Of a DNA stretch of 64,000 nucleotides, positions 43,814 to 52,123 are shown piece after piece. A program made the translations under genes and the position numbers. The DNA is from JBMOUD01 sp049319665 (GTDB lineage: Bacteria > Pseudomonadota > Gammaproteobacteria > Enterobacterales > Enterobacteriaceae), in NCBI RefSeq assembly GCF_049319665.1, contig NZ_JBMOUD010000001.1:558001-622000 (forward strand), written 5' to 3'. The notes beneath the pieces were generated by a model. That model ran no database searches, was not told where the DNA came from, and saw only the letters and a program-made list of their open reading frames with translations. Each line of letters starts with the position of its first letter. Within the stretch, counting starts at the first letter, position 1.

Positions 43814-45379
43814 TTAACCCGCAGGCTGCCAACTAATACGGCACTCTTCTCGGCGGAAGGTTAGCACCCGGCTACGATTTGAAATCAGTTGCACGTTATA
43901 GCCTTGGAAATAGAGACAAAACGATTTTTGCCACGGTCCATCGCTCATTTCAACCAACAGCCGACCTTGCCCTAACGAGGTCAGTTTCCCTGCTGTCCGC
44001 AAGGTTCCCACCCCCATCAATAGTTGATCGTCGATAATATCGAATGCTGACTTAGATTCAGCGTGATACCAGCGGCCCTGAATCATATGTAGAAAATCAG
44101 TAGACTCTATTGGCTTAAAGAAACGTTTAGCATGTCCAATTTCGCCCTCGATAAGCGGGCCTTTTTGTTCTAAACGTATCGGCATATGCGCGGAAAGAGA
44201 AACTGCACTGCCATCCTCTCCCTGATAAAGATTTTCACTGGTGCCTAAATAGTTGGCAACGCCATTATTAATGGCTAACCAGTAGGGTTCTGCGTGGCTA
44301 ACATAGAGGCCATCTTGCAATGCCGTGCTACGACGCGGCAGTGGCGCGTTTAATAGCGTAGCTGCAATTTCTATAAGGGCGGCAAAAGAATCGGTATCGT
44401 CGCGATTTGACACTAATGCCAGACCTATTTGCTGGCGAGGCTCCAGCAGGAAATAGGTTTTATAACCAAGGTGAGAACCTCCGTGACCATACAGTGTATA
44501 GCCGCCGATTTTGGTCTTCGCTAACCCCAGCCCATAGCCAGTTTGCGTTCCATCATTAAGAAAACGCGGTGAGGTTAGGGCATCAAGCACCCCGGCACCC
44601 GGTCCGCGATTGGTCAGTAGCGCTTGCAACCAAGTCATGAGCGAACGCAAACTTCCAGCTAAGCTTCCGGAAGCAGAAAGGTGCAAGCCAGCGGAGGCCG
44701 TTTTCCAGCCATCTTTTGCCAGCCAATAGCCAGGAGCTAAATCAGGTACGATATCGAACCAACTTTCTGGAGCAAACAAGTTAATACTCAAAGGTTTGGC
44801 AATATATTGGTCAATCAAATCGGCAAATTGCAGCCCTTGACGTTGCAGGATAGTTTCTACTAATCGATAACCCGTATTCGAGTAAGACAGGCCTTCTCCG
44901 GCTGGAAAATTGAGATTTCCCATTTGTGCCAAAAAATCAAGAATCGGTTCAGGATCGCTGACGTTATAGACTGAAACGCCGAGCAAGGAGAGCGTTTCTC
45001 GAACGTCAGGCAGGCCGCCAGTCATGTCTAGTGCTTGCCCGATGGTAACATCTGACATAGGGGCTTGCAGAGTGGGTAAATATTTACCTAGCGTATCGTC
45101 GAGAGACAAACCGGACTCGCTGCGCAGAAGCGATAGCGCGGCGAAAATATGTTTAGTCACGGAGGCGAAGCGTACAACAGAGTCGAGGCTAAAAGGCTCA
45201 CGGGTCGTCAAATTCGCCAAACCTGCGCAGACTTCTCCCTGTAGACCTTTGGCATCAAATAACGCAATAGCCCCACCGGGATGACCAGCGTGATTCCAAC
45301 CTTCTGCTATCTGTTTTGCAGCACTACAGGCTGCTTTCCACTGTAATGAATTTAATGATTTTTCTGGTATGGATGTCAT
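43814..45379 (-). CDS. D-aminopeptidase-like serine hydrolase (S12 family, DAP-type)
   Basis: A 521-residue cytosolic-looking protein with the penicillin-binding-protein fold. The active-site SxxK is SVTK (73-76), YSN (166-168) supplies the Tyr, and HGG (299-301) is the third motif. About 180 residues follow the catalytic domain, as in D-aminopeptidase of Ochrobactrum (about 520 residues; two C-terminal beta-barrel domains). That enzyme releases N-terminal D-amino acids from peptides. I start at the ATG at 45377-45379, which follows GGAAGAATAAA, rather than the frame opening at 45442. It converges with the orphan peptide-binding gene. D-peptide use is inference; an esterase or beta-lactamase-like role is possible. 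Confidence 0.8.
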   Translation of the reverse strand: MTSIPEKSLNSLQWKAACSAAKQIAEGWNHAGHPGGAIALFDAKGLQGEVCAGLANLTTREPFSLDSVVRFASVTKHIFAALSLLRSESGLSLDDTLGKYLPTLQAPMSDVTIGQALDMTGGLPDVRETLSLLGVSVYNVSDPEPILDFLAQMGNLNFPAGEGLSYSNTGYRLVETILQRQGLQFADLIDQYIAKPLSINLFAPESWFDIVPDLAPGYWLAKDGWKTASAGLHLSASGSLAGSLRSLMTWLQALLTNRGPGAGVLDALTSPRFLNDGTQTGYGLGLAKTKIGGYTLYGHGGSHLGYKTYFLLEPRQQIGLALVSNRDDTDSFAALIEIAATLLNAPLPRRSTALQDGLYVSHAEPYWLAINNGVANYLGTSENLYQGEDGSAVSLSAHMPIRLEQKGPLIEGEIGHAKRFFKPIESTDFLHMIQGRWYHAESKSAFDIIDDQLLMGVGTLRTAGKLTSLGQGRLLVEMSDGPWQKSFCLYFQGYNVQLISNRSRVLTFRREECRISWQPAG

Positions 45380-45485
45380 TTTATTCTTCCTAATAAGCAG
45401 ATGTATATGTGAATGACAGCCCGGAATACCTAGGTCTCTCAAGATACAGAAGGCTGCTTATCTGTCTCTCAATGGTCCTAGAGTA

Positions 45486-45568
45486 TATACCCGCCATACC
45501 TCAAGTTGCAGAGATGTTGGTTGCTCTCTATTACTCATTACCTGCAACTTGAAGTTTATTAGGTATAG
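45486..45568. repeat. Internally deleted ERIC-type repeat
   Basis: The left arm TATACCCGCCATACCTCAAG and right arm CTTGAAGTTTATTAGGTATA are kept, with TTGCAG / CTGCAA inside. Only about 35 bp lie between them, so the usual ERIC core is missing and the whole forms a short hairpin. Confidence 0.6.
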
Positions 45569-45772
45569 ATAAGATTGAATAACTCCTCCTAGTTAAGTTA
45601 TTCAATCTTATTCTTTTTTCGGGTTTTTCTGCCATCAATACTAAACCTTAAGCCAAAGAATCAGGCATCGATTCTCTAAAGCCATCTTGGCAAAGTGCCT
45701 TATTCCATCATCAAGCAGGATGTTAATTCGTGTGTAAAGGTGCGTTGCTGTTAATTATTTAAAGGGAAGGGG
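45569..45772. other. Gene-free stretch before the small frame at 45773
   Basis: AT-rich; I see no feature other than possible promoter sequence for the small transcription unit. Confidence 0.4.
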
Positions 45773-45901
45773 ATGATTTCTTTGCGAGGTAAAATTGGTA
45801 TGGGTAAACTATGGTTGTATATCATGATGTTATGTTTTTATTTTACGCTTACTCATTCTGTGGGATTTATTGAGATTTATAACTACGAATTTTTAACATA
45901 A
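45773..45901 (+). CDS. Possible small membrane protein (42 residues)
   Basis: A 42-codon frame starting ATG right after a purine-rich AAAGGGAAGGGG. It encodes a basic N-terminus (MISLRGKIGMGK), a hydrophobic aromatic helix (LWLYIMMLCFYFTL), then a polar tail. No homologue is recognised. A terminator-like hairpin lies about 110 bp downstream. The ribosome-binding spacing is tight, and the ATG at codon 10 is an alternative. It may be a small inner-membrane protein or a chance frame. Confidence 0.3.
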   Translation: MISLRGKIGMGKLWLYIMMLCFYFTLTHSVGFIEIYNYEFLT

Positions 45902-46013
45902 AGTTGTTTTTTATTTTACCTACTTCAAGAATAAAAAACTAAAACACATTTTACCTATATTTAAAATGGATAATAGTGTAGTGAAATTTAGTCGAAAGTA
46001 TGGAGTAAGTAAT

Positions 46014-46044
46014 AAAAGAGAGACGAATCTTACTCTCTCTTTTT
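46014..46044 (+). terminator. Terminator-like hairpin downstream of the 42-residue frame
   Basis: Stem AAAAGAGAG / CTCTCTTTT with a 10-nt loop and a T run. Confidence 0.6.
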
Positions 46045-46146
46045 AATTAGGGAAATTTATTACTGCTTACTTATTGATTCATAAAATTTTAATTACATCA
46101 TCAACTCTTGCCGGCCCTAAAATCGAGCCGACATAATCTATGAATT

Positions 46147-46275
46147 CGTATAATCAGCCGCGTTGCCAGGTTTTTACACTTCCTTCTGTGGCATCCTCGT
46201 TCTGAGGTCGATCCCGCCCATCGCTGGTTGCGGCAACTGGTACTTAATGTTTGCCGTCGGCTTGTCCCACATTGA
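46147..46275 (+). pseudogene. 3' remnant of a LysR-type regulator gene
   Basis: An open stretch of 42 codons without a start, bounded upstream by an in-frame stop, ends in a normal stop. It reads RVARFLHFLLWHPRSEVD then PAHRWLRQLVLNVCRRLV, closely resembling the C-terminal tail of LysR-family regulators (PAHRWLR...). No N-terminal or effector domain is present nearby, so I read it as the surviving end of a deleted gene next to the hut cluster. Confidence 0.45.
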
Positions 46276-46282
46276 TATTTTA

Positions 46283-46320
46283 TTTAACGCCTCGTCTGTT
46301 ATATCAGAACGGGGCGTTAA
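46283..46320. terminator. Hairpin downstream of hutG
   Basis: Stem TTAACGCC-TCGT / ACGG-GGCGTTAA with an AT-rich loop. It lies 36 bp after the hutG stop and may end the leftward hutIG message. Confidence 0.5.
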
Positions 46321-46355
46321 CGGTTTAACGACTTGATTTAATTTAACTCGTGGGG

Positions 46356-47165
46356 TTAAGCGCGATACGTCTCTTTACCCCAGTCGAGCATATTACCGAT
46401 CAACGTTTTTAGCAGCACTTGCAGTTGTTCGGCTTTGGCATCGACATATGGGAAAGGCTCGGCCTCATCCATATAATTACACTGTGCCAGTTCCAACTGA
46501 ACGGCGTGATAATCCTGCTCTGGTCTACCGTATTCGCGAGTGATATAGCCACCTTTAAAGCGGCCGTTCACCACATGAGTAAACTGTGTCTGGTTTTCAC
46601 AACTGTGCTCTATACGAGCGATCAACTCAGGGGCGCAGCTAGCGCCGCTGTTGGTACCTAGATTCAAGTCTGGCAGTTGGCCTTCAAACAGACGTGGGAT
46701 TACTGAAGCAATAGAGTGGGCATCAAAGAGCAAAGCATAGCCGAATTCTTGCTTCATACGGGCCAGTTCGTCTGCCAAGGTTTGGTGGTAAGGCTGCCAG
46801 ATGCCGTCAAGATAGGATTTGCGTTGTTCAGCGCTGGGTTCTTGTCCCGGTTTAAAGGTCGGGCGGCCGTCAAATAAGGTGTCAGGATAAAGACCAGTGG
46901 TCGCCGTGGTATACAGCGGCTTGTCATCTGCAGGGCGATTGAGATCAATCACGAAGCGCGAATATTGGCCGACTAAGATGCTAGCACCGAGTGATTTAAC
47001 AAATTCGTATAATTTAGGAATATGCCAATCGGTATCAGACAGCGGTTGCGCTCCATCGGTCAGACCGTTGGCGACTTCTGGCGTCAAACGAGTGCCTGCG
47101 TGAGGAATACTTAGCAGCAATGGTACGGTGCCACGGGTAAAGTGTATGGAATCGAAATGGCTCAT
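46356..47165 (-). CDS. hutG: N-formylglutamate deformylase HutG
   Basis: A 269-residue cytosolic zinc hydrolase of the N-formylglutamate amidohydrolase family, converting N-formylglutamate to glutamate and formate, the last step of five-step histidine breakdown. Marks are PLLLSIPHAGTRLTPEV, SDTDWHIPKLYEF, RFVIDLNRPADD and LLFDAHSIASVIPRLF. It is not the arginase-type formiminoglutamase used by Klebsiella. The ATG at 47163-47165 overlaps the hutI stop by four bases and gives MSHFDSIHFTRG; an upstream in-frame ATG would lie deep inside hutI. Co-transcribed with hutI. Confidence 0.93.
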   Translation of the reverse strand: MSHFDSIHFTRGTVPLLLSIPHAGTRLTPEVANGLTDGAQPLSDTDWHIPKLYEFVKSLGASILVGQYSRFVIDLNRPADDKPLYTTATTGLYPDTLFDGRPTFKPGQEPSAEQRKSYLDGIWQPYHQTLADELARMKQEFGYALLFDAHSIASVIPRLFEGQLPDLNLGTNSGASCAPELIARIEHSCENQTQFTHVVNGRFKGGYITREYGRPEQDYHAVQLELAQCNYMDEAEPFPYVDAKAEQLQVLLKTLIGNMLDWGKETYRA

Positions 47166-48406
47166 AAACGCACTTCTCCTTGATAGATAACGGTGCAGGG
47201 CAGTTGTCCACCCAACCAATAAACTAATTCAGCAGGTCGCTTTAACGGCCAGTGGACGAAGTTCGCCACTTTGCCGGCTTCCAGAGTGCCTTGGCTGTCT
47301 TGTACGCCTAATGCACGCGCAGCGTGGCAGGTGATCCCTGCCAGTGCTTCTTCTGGTGTCATACGGAATAATGTGCAGGCCATATTGAGCATCAGGCGCA
47401 AAGAGAGCGCCGGAGACGTGCCTGGGTTGGCATCGCTGGCAAGCGCAATAGGCACGCCGTGTTGGCGGAAAAGCTCGACCGGTGGACACTGTGTTTCGCG
47501 CAGCAAGTAATAAGCGCCTGGCAGTAATACGGCCACGGTACCGCTGGCGGCCATGGCTTTAATATCACTCTCTTCAATGTATTCAAGGTGATCGGCTGAG
47601 AGTGCGCCAAAACGCGCTGCCAATGTGCTACCGTGCAAAGACGAGAGCTGTTCCGCGTGTAGCTTAACGGGCAAGCCAAGTTGGCGGGCGGCGTTAAATA
47701 CTCGTTCAACTTGCGCCGGAGAGAAGGCCAAATGCTCACAAAAAGCATCAACGGCGTCGGCAAGATTTTCTTGGGCAACTTGCGGCAGTAGCTCTTGGCA
47801 AATCAGCTCAATATAGTCATCCGCACGGCCCTTGAATTCTGGTGGTACCGCGTGAGCGGCCAGTAAGGTGGCTTTGACATCCACGGCATGACGGCTTTTC
47901 AGCTCGCGGATCACCCGCAGCATTTTCAGTTCGCTTTCATGGCTTAAGCCATAGCCAGATTTGATTTCAATACAGGTGACACCTTCAGCCAGCAAAGGGC
48001 GCAGCCTGAATTCAGCTTGCTCCAGCAACGTTTCAGCCGACGCCTGGCGGGTAGCGTTAACGGTGGAAATAATTCCGCCGCCCTGAGCAGCAATCTCAGC
48101 ATAGCTGACGCCATTAAGACGCTGTTCAAATTCAGCGCTGCGATCGCCCCCGAACACCAGATGCGTGTGGCAGTCAATTAGGCCGGGAGTAATGATCCCG
48201 CCGTCAAATTCTGTGCGTTGTTTGGCGATAAAATCAGGGCAGTCCTGCGCGGCGCCGAGCCATAAAATACGGCCGTCTTTAATCGCTAGCGCGCCATTCT
48301 CAATGATGTTGTAGTGTCCGTCACGCAAGGTAACCAGATCGGCGCCGAGCCACAGGCTGTCGCAATGCAGTGTAGTGGATGAGTCGTGCAGGGAGTGTTC
48401 TGTCAT
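47162..48406 (-). CDS. hutI: Imidazolonepropionase HutI
   Basis: A 414-residue metal-dependent amidohydrolase that opens imidazolonepropionate to formiminoglutamate. Landmarks are the metal-binding HTHLVFGGDRSAEFEQRL, EIKSGYGLSHESELKMLRV, AAHAVPPEFKGRADDYI and LASDANPGTSPALSLRLMLNMAC. A HutC operator lies at 48443-48456, just ahead of the gene. hutG follows with an ATGA overlap. Confidence 0.95.
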   Translation of the reverse strand: MTEHSLHDSSTTLHCDSLWLGADLVTLRDGHYNIIENGALAIKDGRILWLGAAQDCPDFIAKQRTEFDGGIITPGLIDCHTHLVFGGDRSAEFEQRLNGVSYAEIAAQGGGIISTVNATRQASAETLLEQAEFRLRPLLAEGVTCIEIKSGYGLSHESELKMLRVIRELKSRHAVDVKATLLAAHAVPPEFKGRADDYIELICQELLPQVAQENLADAVDAFCEHLAFSPAQVERVFNAARQLGLPVKLHAEQLSSLHGSTLAARFGALSADHLEYIEESDIKAMAASGTVAVLLPGAYYLLRETQCPPVELFRQHGVPIALASDANPGTSPALSLRLMLNMACTLFRMTPEEALAGITCHAARALGVQDSQGTLEAGKVANFVHWPLKRPAELVYWLGGQLPCTVIYQGEVRL

Positions 48407-48442
48407 CGATGACGTTCTCCAGATTCACAGAAGCGGTTAATG

Positions 48443-48456
48443 CTTGTATAGACAAG
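48443..48456. promoter_or_regulatory. HutC operator upstream of hutI
   Basis: The palindromic CTTGTATAGACAAG. The same core TGTATAGACA or its complement occurs at three other places in the hut cluster. Confidence 0.82.
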
Positions 48457-48557
48457 AGTATGCAAGCAAGCTAACGCATAAAATCCGCAGCGGCAAGGTG
48501 GAGGTCATAGATTTTACTTATAACGCGATCTGACTCGAGAGAATTATCATGAAGAAC

Positions 48558-48597
48558 GCGCATTTCGACGACCTGTTTTAGGCCTGGCAAAATGCGC
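48558..48597. terminator. Hairpin after hutC
   Basis: Stem GCGCATTT / AAATGCGC enclosing an inner ACCT / AGGC(CT) stem. It lies between hutC and the hutI promoter; a T run is lacking, so its role as terminator is uncertain. Confidence 0.4.
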
Positions 48598-48609
48598 ATC
48601 TGGCGAGAG

Positions 48610-49398
48610 TTAGCCGTGACTGGTAAAGCGGCCAAACAGCTGGTAGCGACTTCCTGGATAAAGCAGGCGAGCAGAGGTAACAACACGGCTACCGCTCCAG
48701 GTACGGCGGTGGATCAACAGGCAAGGTTCATGTTCACCCAACTGTAATAAATCCTGCTGTAATTCATCGGCCCGCACCGCTTCAACGCGATGTTCACCGG
48801 ATGTCAGCGGCGCTGATTCCATCAGATAATAGTATGGCATTTTTTTATTGTTGATCACCTGATGCAGATAATCGGGGCCGGTTTGTGGGTTAACGCAGCG
48901 ATCTTCGATTTGCACGGGTAAATCATTTTCATAATGCACAATCAGCGAATAGAACATCGGCTGGCCGGGTTTTATCCCGAGCAGAGACGCTTGTTCTGCA
49001 TCGGCTAATCGTTGTTCACAGATGATGATCTTGCAGCTGTGATGGTGACCGCGTTCGGCGATTTCGTCGGCGATATTGTGAACTTCCAACAGCGGCGTAT
49101 AGGCTTTGGCTTCAGCGACGAACGTACCGACGCCTTGCATACGAATCAAAAAGCCTTCGCTGGTTAATTCACGCAGCGCGCGGTTAATCGTCATACGACT
49201 CACGCCGAGTTCATTGACCATTTCACTTTCGGAAGGTACGCGCTGATGCGGTCGCCATATTCCTGCACGAACTTGGTCGATAATGGCCTGTTTGACCCGC
49301 TGATAAATAGGGGCAGGCGTATCGCTAATTGCAGCCGCCAACTGAGATAAAACTTGCTGTGACACCGCCTGTTGATGCGGCTGCTGTGAATCAGACAT
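48610..49398 (-). CDS. hutC: Histidine utilisation repressor HutC (GntR family)
   Basis: A 262-residue GntR/HutC-family repressor. The winged-helix domain (about residues 30-95) reads PIYQRVKQAIIDQVRAGIWRP, RVPSESEMVNELGVSRMTINRAL and LIRMQGVGTFVAE. A UTRA effector domain follows (about 105-250), with IEDRCVNPQTGPDYL and YYYLMESAPLTSGEHRVEA, where urocanate is expected to bind. The ATG at 49396-49398 follows GAGG and is preferred over the opening at 49428. It diverges from hutF with an operator between them, so it should control itself as well as hutIG, hutFD and hutHU. Confidence 0.94.
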   Translation of the reverse strand: MSDSQQPHQQAVSQQVLSQLAAAISDTPAPIYQRVKQAIIDQVRAGIWRPHQRVPSESEMVNELGVSRMTINRALRELTSEGFLIRMQGVGTFVAEAKAYTPLLEVHNIADEIAERGHHHSCKIIICEQRLADAEQASLLGIKPGQPMFYSLIVHYENDLPVQIEDRCVNPQTGPDYLHQVINNKKMPYYYLMESAPLTSGEHRVEAVRADELQQDLLQLGEHEPCLLIHRRTWSGSRVVTSARLLYPGSRYQLFGRFTSHG

Positions 49399-49534
49399 GT
49401 CACTAACCTCGCTTATTATAAAATCCAAAAGTATAAAAGATCATCTTGCGTAACCAGAGTATAAAACCGCGCGCGATGACAAATTATAAAAATAAAGCCG
49501 CTGTACTAGTTTACAGTTCAATTCGGCGTATGTA

Positions 49535-49548
49535 TATGTATAGACAAG
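49535..49548. promoter_or_regulatory. HutC operator between hutC and hutF
   Basis: TATGTATAGACAAG, sharing GTATAGACAAG with the site before hutI; it sits about 65 bp before hutF. Confidence 0.75.
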
Positions 49549-49612
49549 TTGGACAAAAGATCACAAACCTTAACCGAGTGATTGACCATTTTAACCGATC
49601 CGGGAAACCAGT

Positions 49613-50986
49613 ATGTCCGTTTATTTTGCCCCTCGCGCCCTTTTGCCGCATGGCTGGGCACATAACGTCAGATTAGAAGTTAACGATGCCGGCTATCTTA
49701 CTGCAATTACGCCTGATTGCGATAAGCAGGATGCGACTGTTTTGCATGGGCCGGTGGTCGCTGGGATGCCAAATTTACATTCACATGCCTTTCAGCGTGT
49801 AATGGCGGGGCTGGCCGAAGTTGCCGGCAATCCGCAAGACAGTTTCTGGACCTGGCGTGAACTGATGTATCGCATGGTTCGTCGTCTGACGCCTGCCCAG
49901 GTGACCACTATCGCTACCCAGCTTTATATCGAAATGCTTAAAGGTGGTTATACCCAGGTTGCTGAGTTTAACTATCTGCATCACGATACCAACGGACAGC
50001 CTTATGCTGACCGCGCTGAGATGAGCCGTCATCTTAGCGAGGCGGCCCAGCAGGCCGGGATTGGTCTGACTTTACTGCCGGTGTTATATAGCTATTCTGG
50101 ATTTGGCGCGCAGCCCGCCGTTGAAGGGCAAAAGCGCTTTATTCAAGATGCCGACAGTTATCTGCTGCAACAACAGGCTATTCGCCATCATATTGCCGAT
50201 AAGCCGCTGCAAAATCAGGGGCTGTGTTTCCATTCCCTGCGTGCCGTGTCGCTAGATCAAATGCAACAGGTGCTGGGAGAAAGCGATAAGCAGCTTCCCG
50301 TGCATATCCATATTTCTGAACAAATGAAAGAAGTGAACGACTGTCTGGCGTGGAGCGGGCAGCGTCCTATTGCCTGGCTATATGACCATTTGCCGGTGGA
50401 TCAACGTTGGTGCTTGATTCACGCCACCCATCCTGATGAAAGCGAACTGGCACAGCTGGCAGCAAGCAAGGCGGTCACTGGATTATGTCTGACCACTGAA
50501 GCCAACCTCGGTGATGGGATTTTCCCGGGTGTTGATTACATCGCCCAAGGGGGGCGCTGGGGTATCGGCTCAGATAGCCATGTCTCGCTGAATGTCGTAG
50601 AAGAACTGCGCTGGTTTGAATATGGTCAACGCCTGCGCGATAGACACCGCAATCGTTTAACGGCAGAAAACCAACCTTCGGTGGGGGATTTGCTCTATAC
50701 CCAAGCACTTGCTGGTGGTGCTCAAGCTTGCGGCGCGCCGATTGCCAAACTGGAAGTAGGATGCCGCGCAGATTGGCTGGTACTCGACGGCAATGATCCT
50801 TATCTGGCGGCAGCGAGCGACAGTGAAGTGCTTAATCGCTGGTTGTTCGCCGGTGGTCAGCATCAAATCCGAGATGTGTGGGTAGCAGGGCAAATTCGCG
50901 TACAAGACGGTCATCATCCGCTGGAGCAAAAAGCGGCAGCAGATTTCCTGGCATTGCTGAAACAGCTTGGTCAGGAGGCGGCATGA
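49613..50986 (+). CDS. hutF: Formimidoylglutamate deiminase HutF
   Basis: A 457-residue amidohydrolase-superfamily enzyme that deiminates N-formimino-L-glutamate to N-formylglutamate plus ammonia. Seen are the metal motif MPNLHSHAFQRVMAGL, SFWTWRELMYRMV, the HIHISEQ strand, and GIGSDSHVSLNVVEELRWFEYGQRL with the metal Asp. Together with the deformylase HutG it defines the five-step pathway. It overlaps hutD in ATGA. Confidence 0.94.
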   Translation: MSVYFAPRALLPHGWAHNVRLEVNDAGYLTAITPDCDKQDATVLHGPVVAGMPNLHSHAFQRVMAGLAEVAGNPQDSFWTWRELMYRMVRRLTPAQVTTIATQLYIEMLKGGYTQVAEFNYLHHDTNGQPYADRAEMSRHLSEAAQQAGIGLTLLPVLYSYSGFGAQPAVEGQKRFIQDADSYLLQQQAIRHHIADKPLQNQGLCFHSLRAVSLDQMQQVLGESDKQLPVHIHISEQMKEVNDCLAWSGQRPIAWLYDHLPVDQRWCLIHATHPDESELAQLAASKAVTGLCLTTEANLGDGIFPGVDYIAQGGRWGIGSDSHVSLNVVEELRWFEYGQRLRDRHRNRLTAENQPSVGDLLYTQALAGGAQACGAPIAKLEVGCRADWLVLDGNDPYLAAASDSEVLNRWLFAGGQHQIRDVWVAGQIRVQDGHHPLEQKAAADFLALLKQLGQEAA

Positions 50987-51573
50987 GTATTGAACGCAAC
51001 GCGTTCCATTTTGATACGCTGCCGGTAAGCCCGTGGCGTAACGGCGGCGGAGAAACGCGAGAAATCTTTAGCTTTCCGGTGGGGGCGACGGCATTTGATT
51101 GGCGAGCCAGTATTGCCACTATTGCACAAGATGGTCCGTTTTCGGCTTTTCCGGGCATTGACCGCTCGATTACCTTGCTCTCTGGCGCTGGCGTGCACTT
51201 GTTTGCTACCGGTGAGTCCTCTGGAGAGGTTGATCACCTGTTGTCATCGCCAGGCGAACCTTTTGCGTTTTCTGGTGATACCGCGCTTGATTCGCGATTG
51301 TTGGCTGACGTGACCACCGATTTTAATATCATGACCCGCCGTGGTGTCTGTCATTCATCGGTAGTCGCAAAACGACAATCCTTTGCACTCAATACCGGCT
51401 TGGGGGGCGTGCTGTACGTGCTCAGTGGTCAATGGTTGCTTAACGGTAAACCCTTGGCTGAGCCACGCGGTGGCGTGTGGTGGAACAGTGTATCGGCCGC
51501 AGACGAACAGTGGCAGATTAGCCACGAGCAGGGCGATGGTTTGCTGTTATGGGCGGCGATTTTACCGGGCTAA
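50983..51573 (+). CDS. hutD: HutD family protein
   Basis: A 196-residue cupin-like protein starting MSIERNAFHFDTLPVSPWRNGGGETREIF, the HutD family signature. In Pseudomonas HutD is needed for fit growth on histidine and may act as a governor of hut expression by binding formylglutamate; its mechanism is not settled. The ATG at 50983 is inside the hutF stop (ATGA), so the two are translationally coupled; the frame is also open further upstream but within hutF. Confidence 0.92.
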   Translation: MSIERNAFHFDTLPVSPWRNGGGETREIFSFPVGATAFDWRASIATIAQDGPFSAFPGIDRSITLLSGAGVHLFATGESSGEVDHLLSSPGEPFAFSGDTALDSRLLADVTTDFNIMTRRGVCHSSVVAKRQSFALNTGLGGVLYVLSGQWLLNGKPLAEPRGGVWWNSVSAADEQWQISHEQGDGLLLWAAILPG

Positions 51574-51631
51574 CGGGCTGCCCTATAAAGGCGCATGCGC
51601 TGCACTGGTTTAGGTCGCTTGCATGCGTCTT

Positions 51632-51679
51632 GCTGATTAACTGGATCTTTTTTATCGCGTATAGCAACGGTTAATCAGC
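51632..51679. promoter_or_regulatory. Inverted repeat upstream of the hutH sigma-54 promoter
   Basis: GCTGATTAAC (51632-51641) and its exact complement GTTAATCAGC (51670-51679) flank a 28-bp AT-rich gap. The pair ends 21 bp before the -24 box, a position suited to an activator or integration factor. Confidence 0.5.
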
Positions 51680-51700
51680 GTTATTAGATAATTCAAAAAG

Positions 51701-51716
51701 TGGCACAAAGTTTGCC
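51701..51716 (+). promoter_or_regulatory. Sigma-54 promoter for hutHU
   Basis: TGGCAC-N5-TTGCC, a full match to the -24/-12 consensus TGGCAC-N5-TTGC. A HutC operator follows at 51731, near the expected transcription start. Confidence 0.8.
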
Positions 51717-51730
51717 TATAAGTAACAGTG

Positions 51731-51744
51731 CTTGTATAGACATG
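51731..51744. promoter_or_regulatory. HutC operator at the hutHU promoter
   Basis: CTTGTATAGACATG, 15 bp after the -12 box of the sigma-54 promoter, where a bound repressor would block initiation or escape. Confidence 0.8.
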
Positions 51745-52109
51745 AGTAGTCAGAAGGCGTGCGTGAGTTTTTTATCACCGTCACTGATTCACCCCGGCAA
51801 ATTGAGAGGCGAAACGAACAAGTAAAGTGATGTCTGGCATGGTTTTAAGCACTGACGGTAGATTTTCCGTTTCGGCGCGACTATCGTCTCAGAACCTCGC
51901 AATATGTTGTATCGACCAAGGCGTTATATTGCCTAATGTAAAATTTGCCGAGGAATGCCGCCAGTAAAGGCGGCGAAGCAAGAATATAAACACGGTGCCT
52001 GGCGAAAGCCTGATTGAACATCGCATCGTTAATGTTAAAGGTAGCCTTGAGCTTACCAAGTATTGCCTTAACCCAATCCATAAATGCATTGGGTTATGAC
52101 ATCACCCAA

Positions 52110-52123
52110 CTTGTCTATACAGG
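52110..52123. promoter_or_regulatory. HutC operator next to the hutH start
   Basis: CTTGTCTATACAGG, the operator in inverted orientation, overlapping the AGGA ribosome-binding site region 9 bp before the hutH ATG. Confidence 0.72.

Noticed and set aside
51600..51620. NtrC-like half-site TGCAC...GGT upstream of the hutH sigma-54 promoter
   Set aside because: Only one half matches and the spacing is wrong, so I do not call an enhancer.
51881..52081. 66-codon leftward frame in the hutH leader (MDWVKAILGKLKATFNIND...)
   Set aside because: It overlaps a hairpin and lies between two operators; no family is recognised and no clear ribosome-binding site is seen. Kept only as a note.
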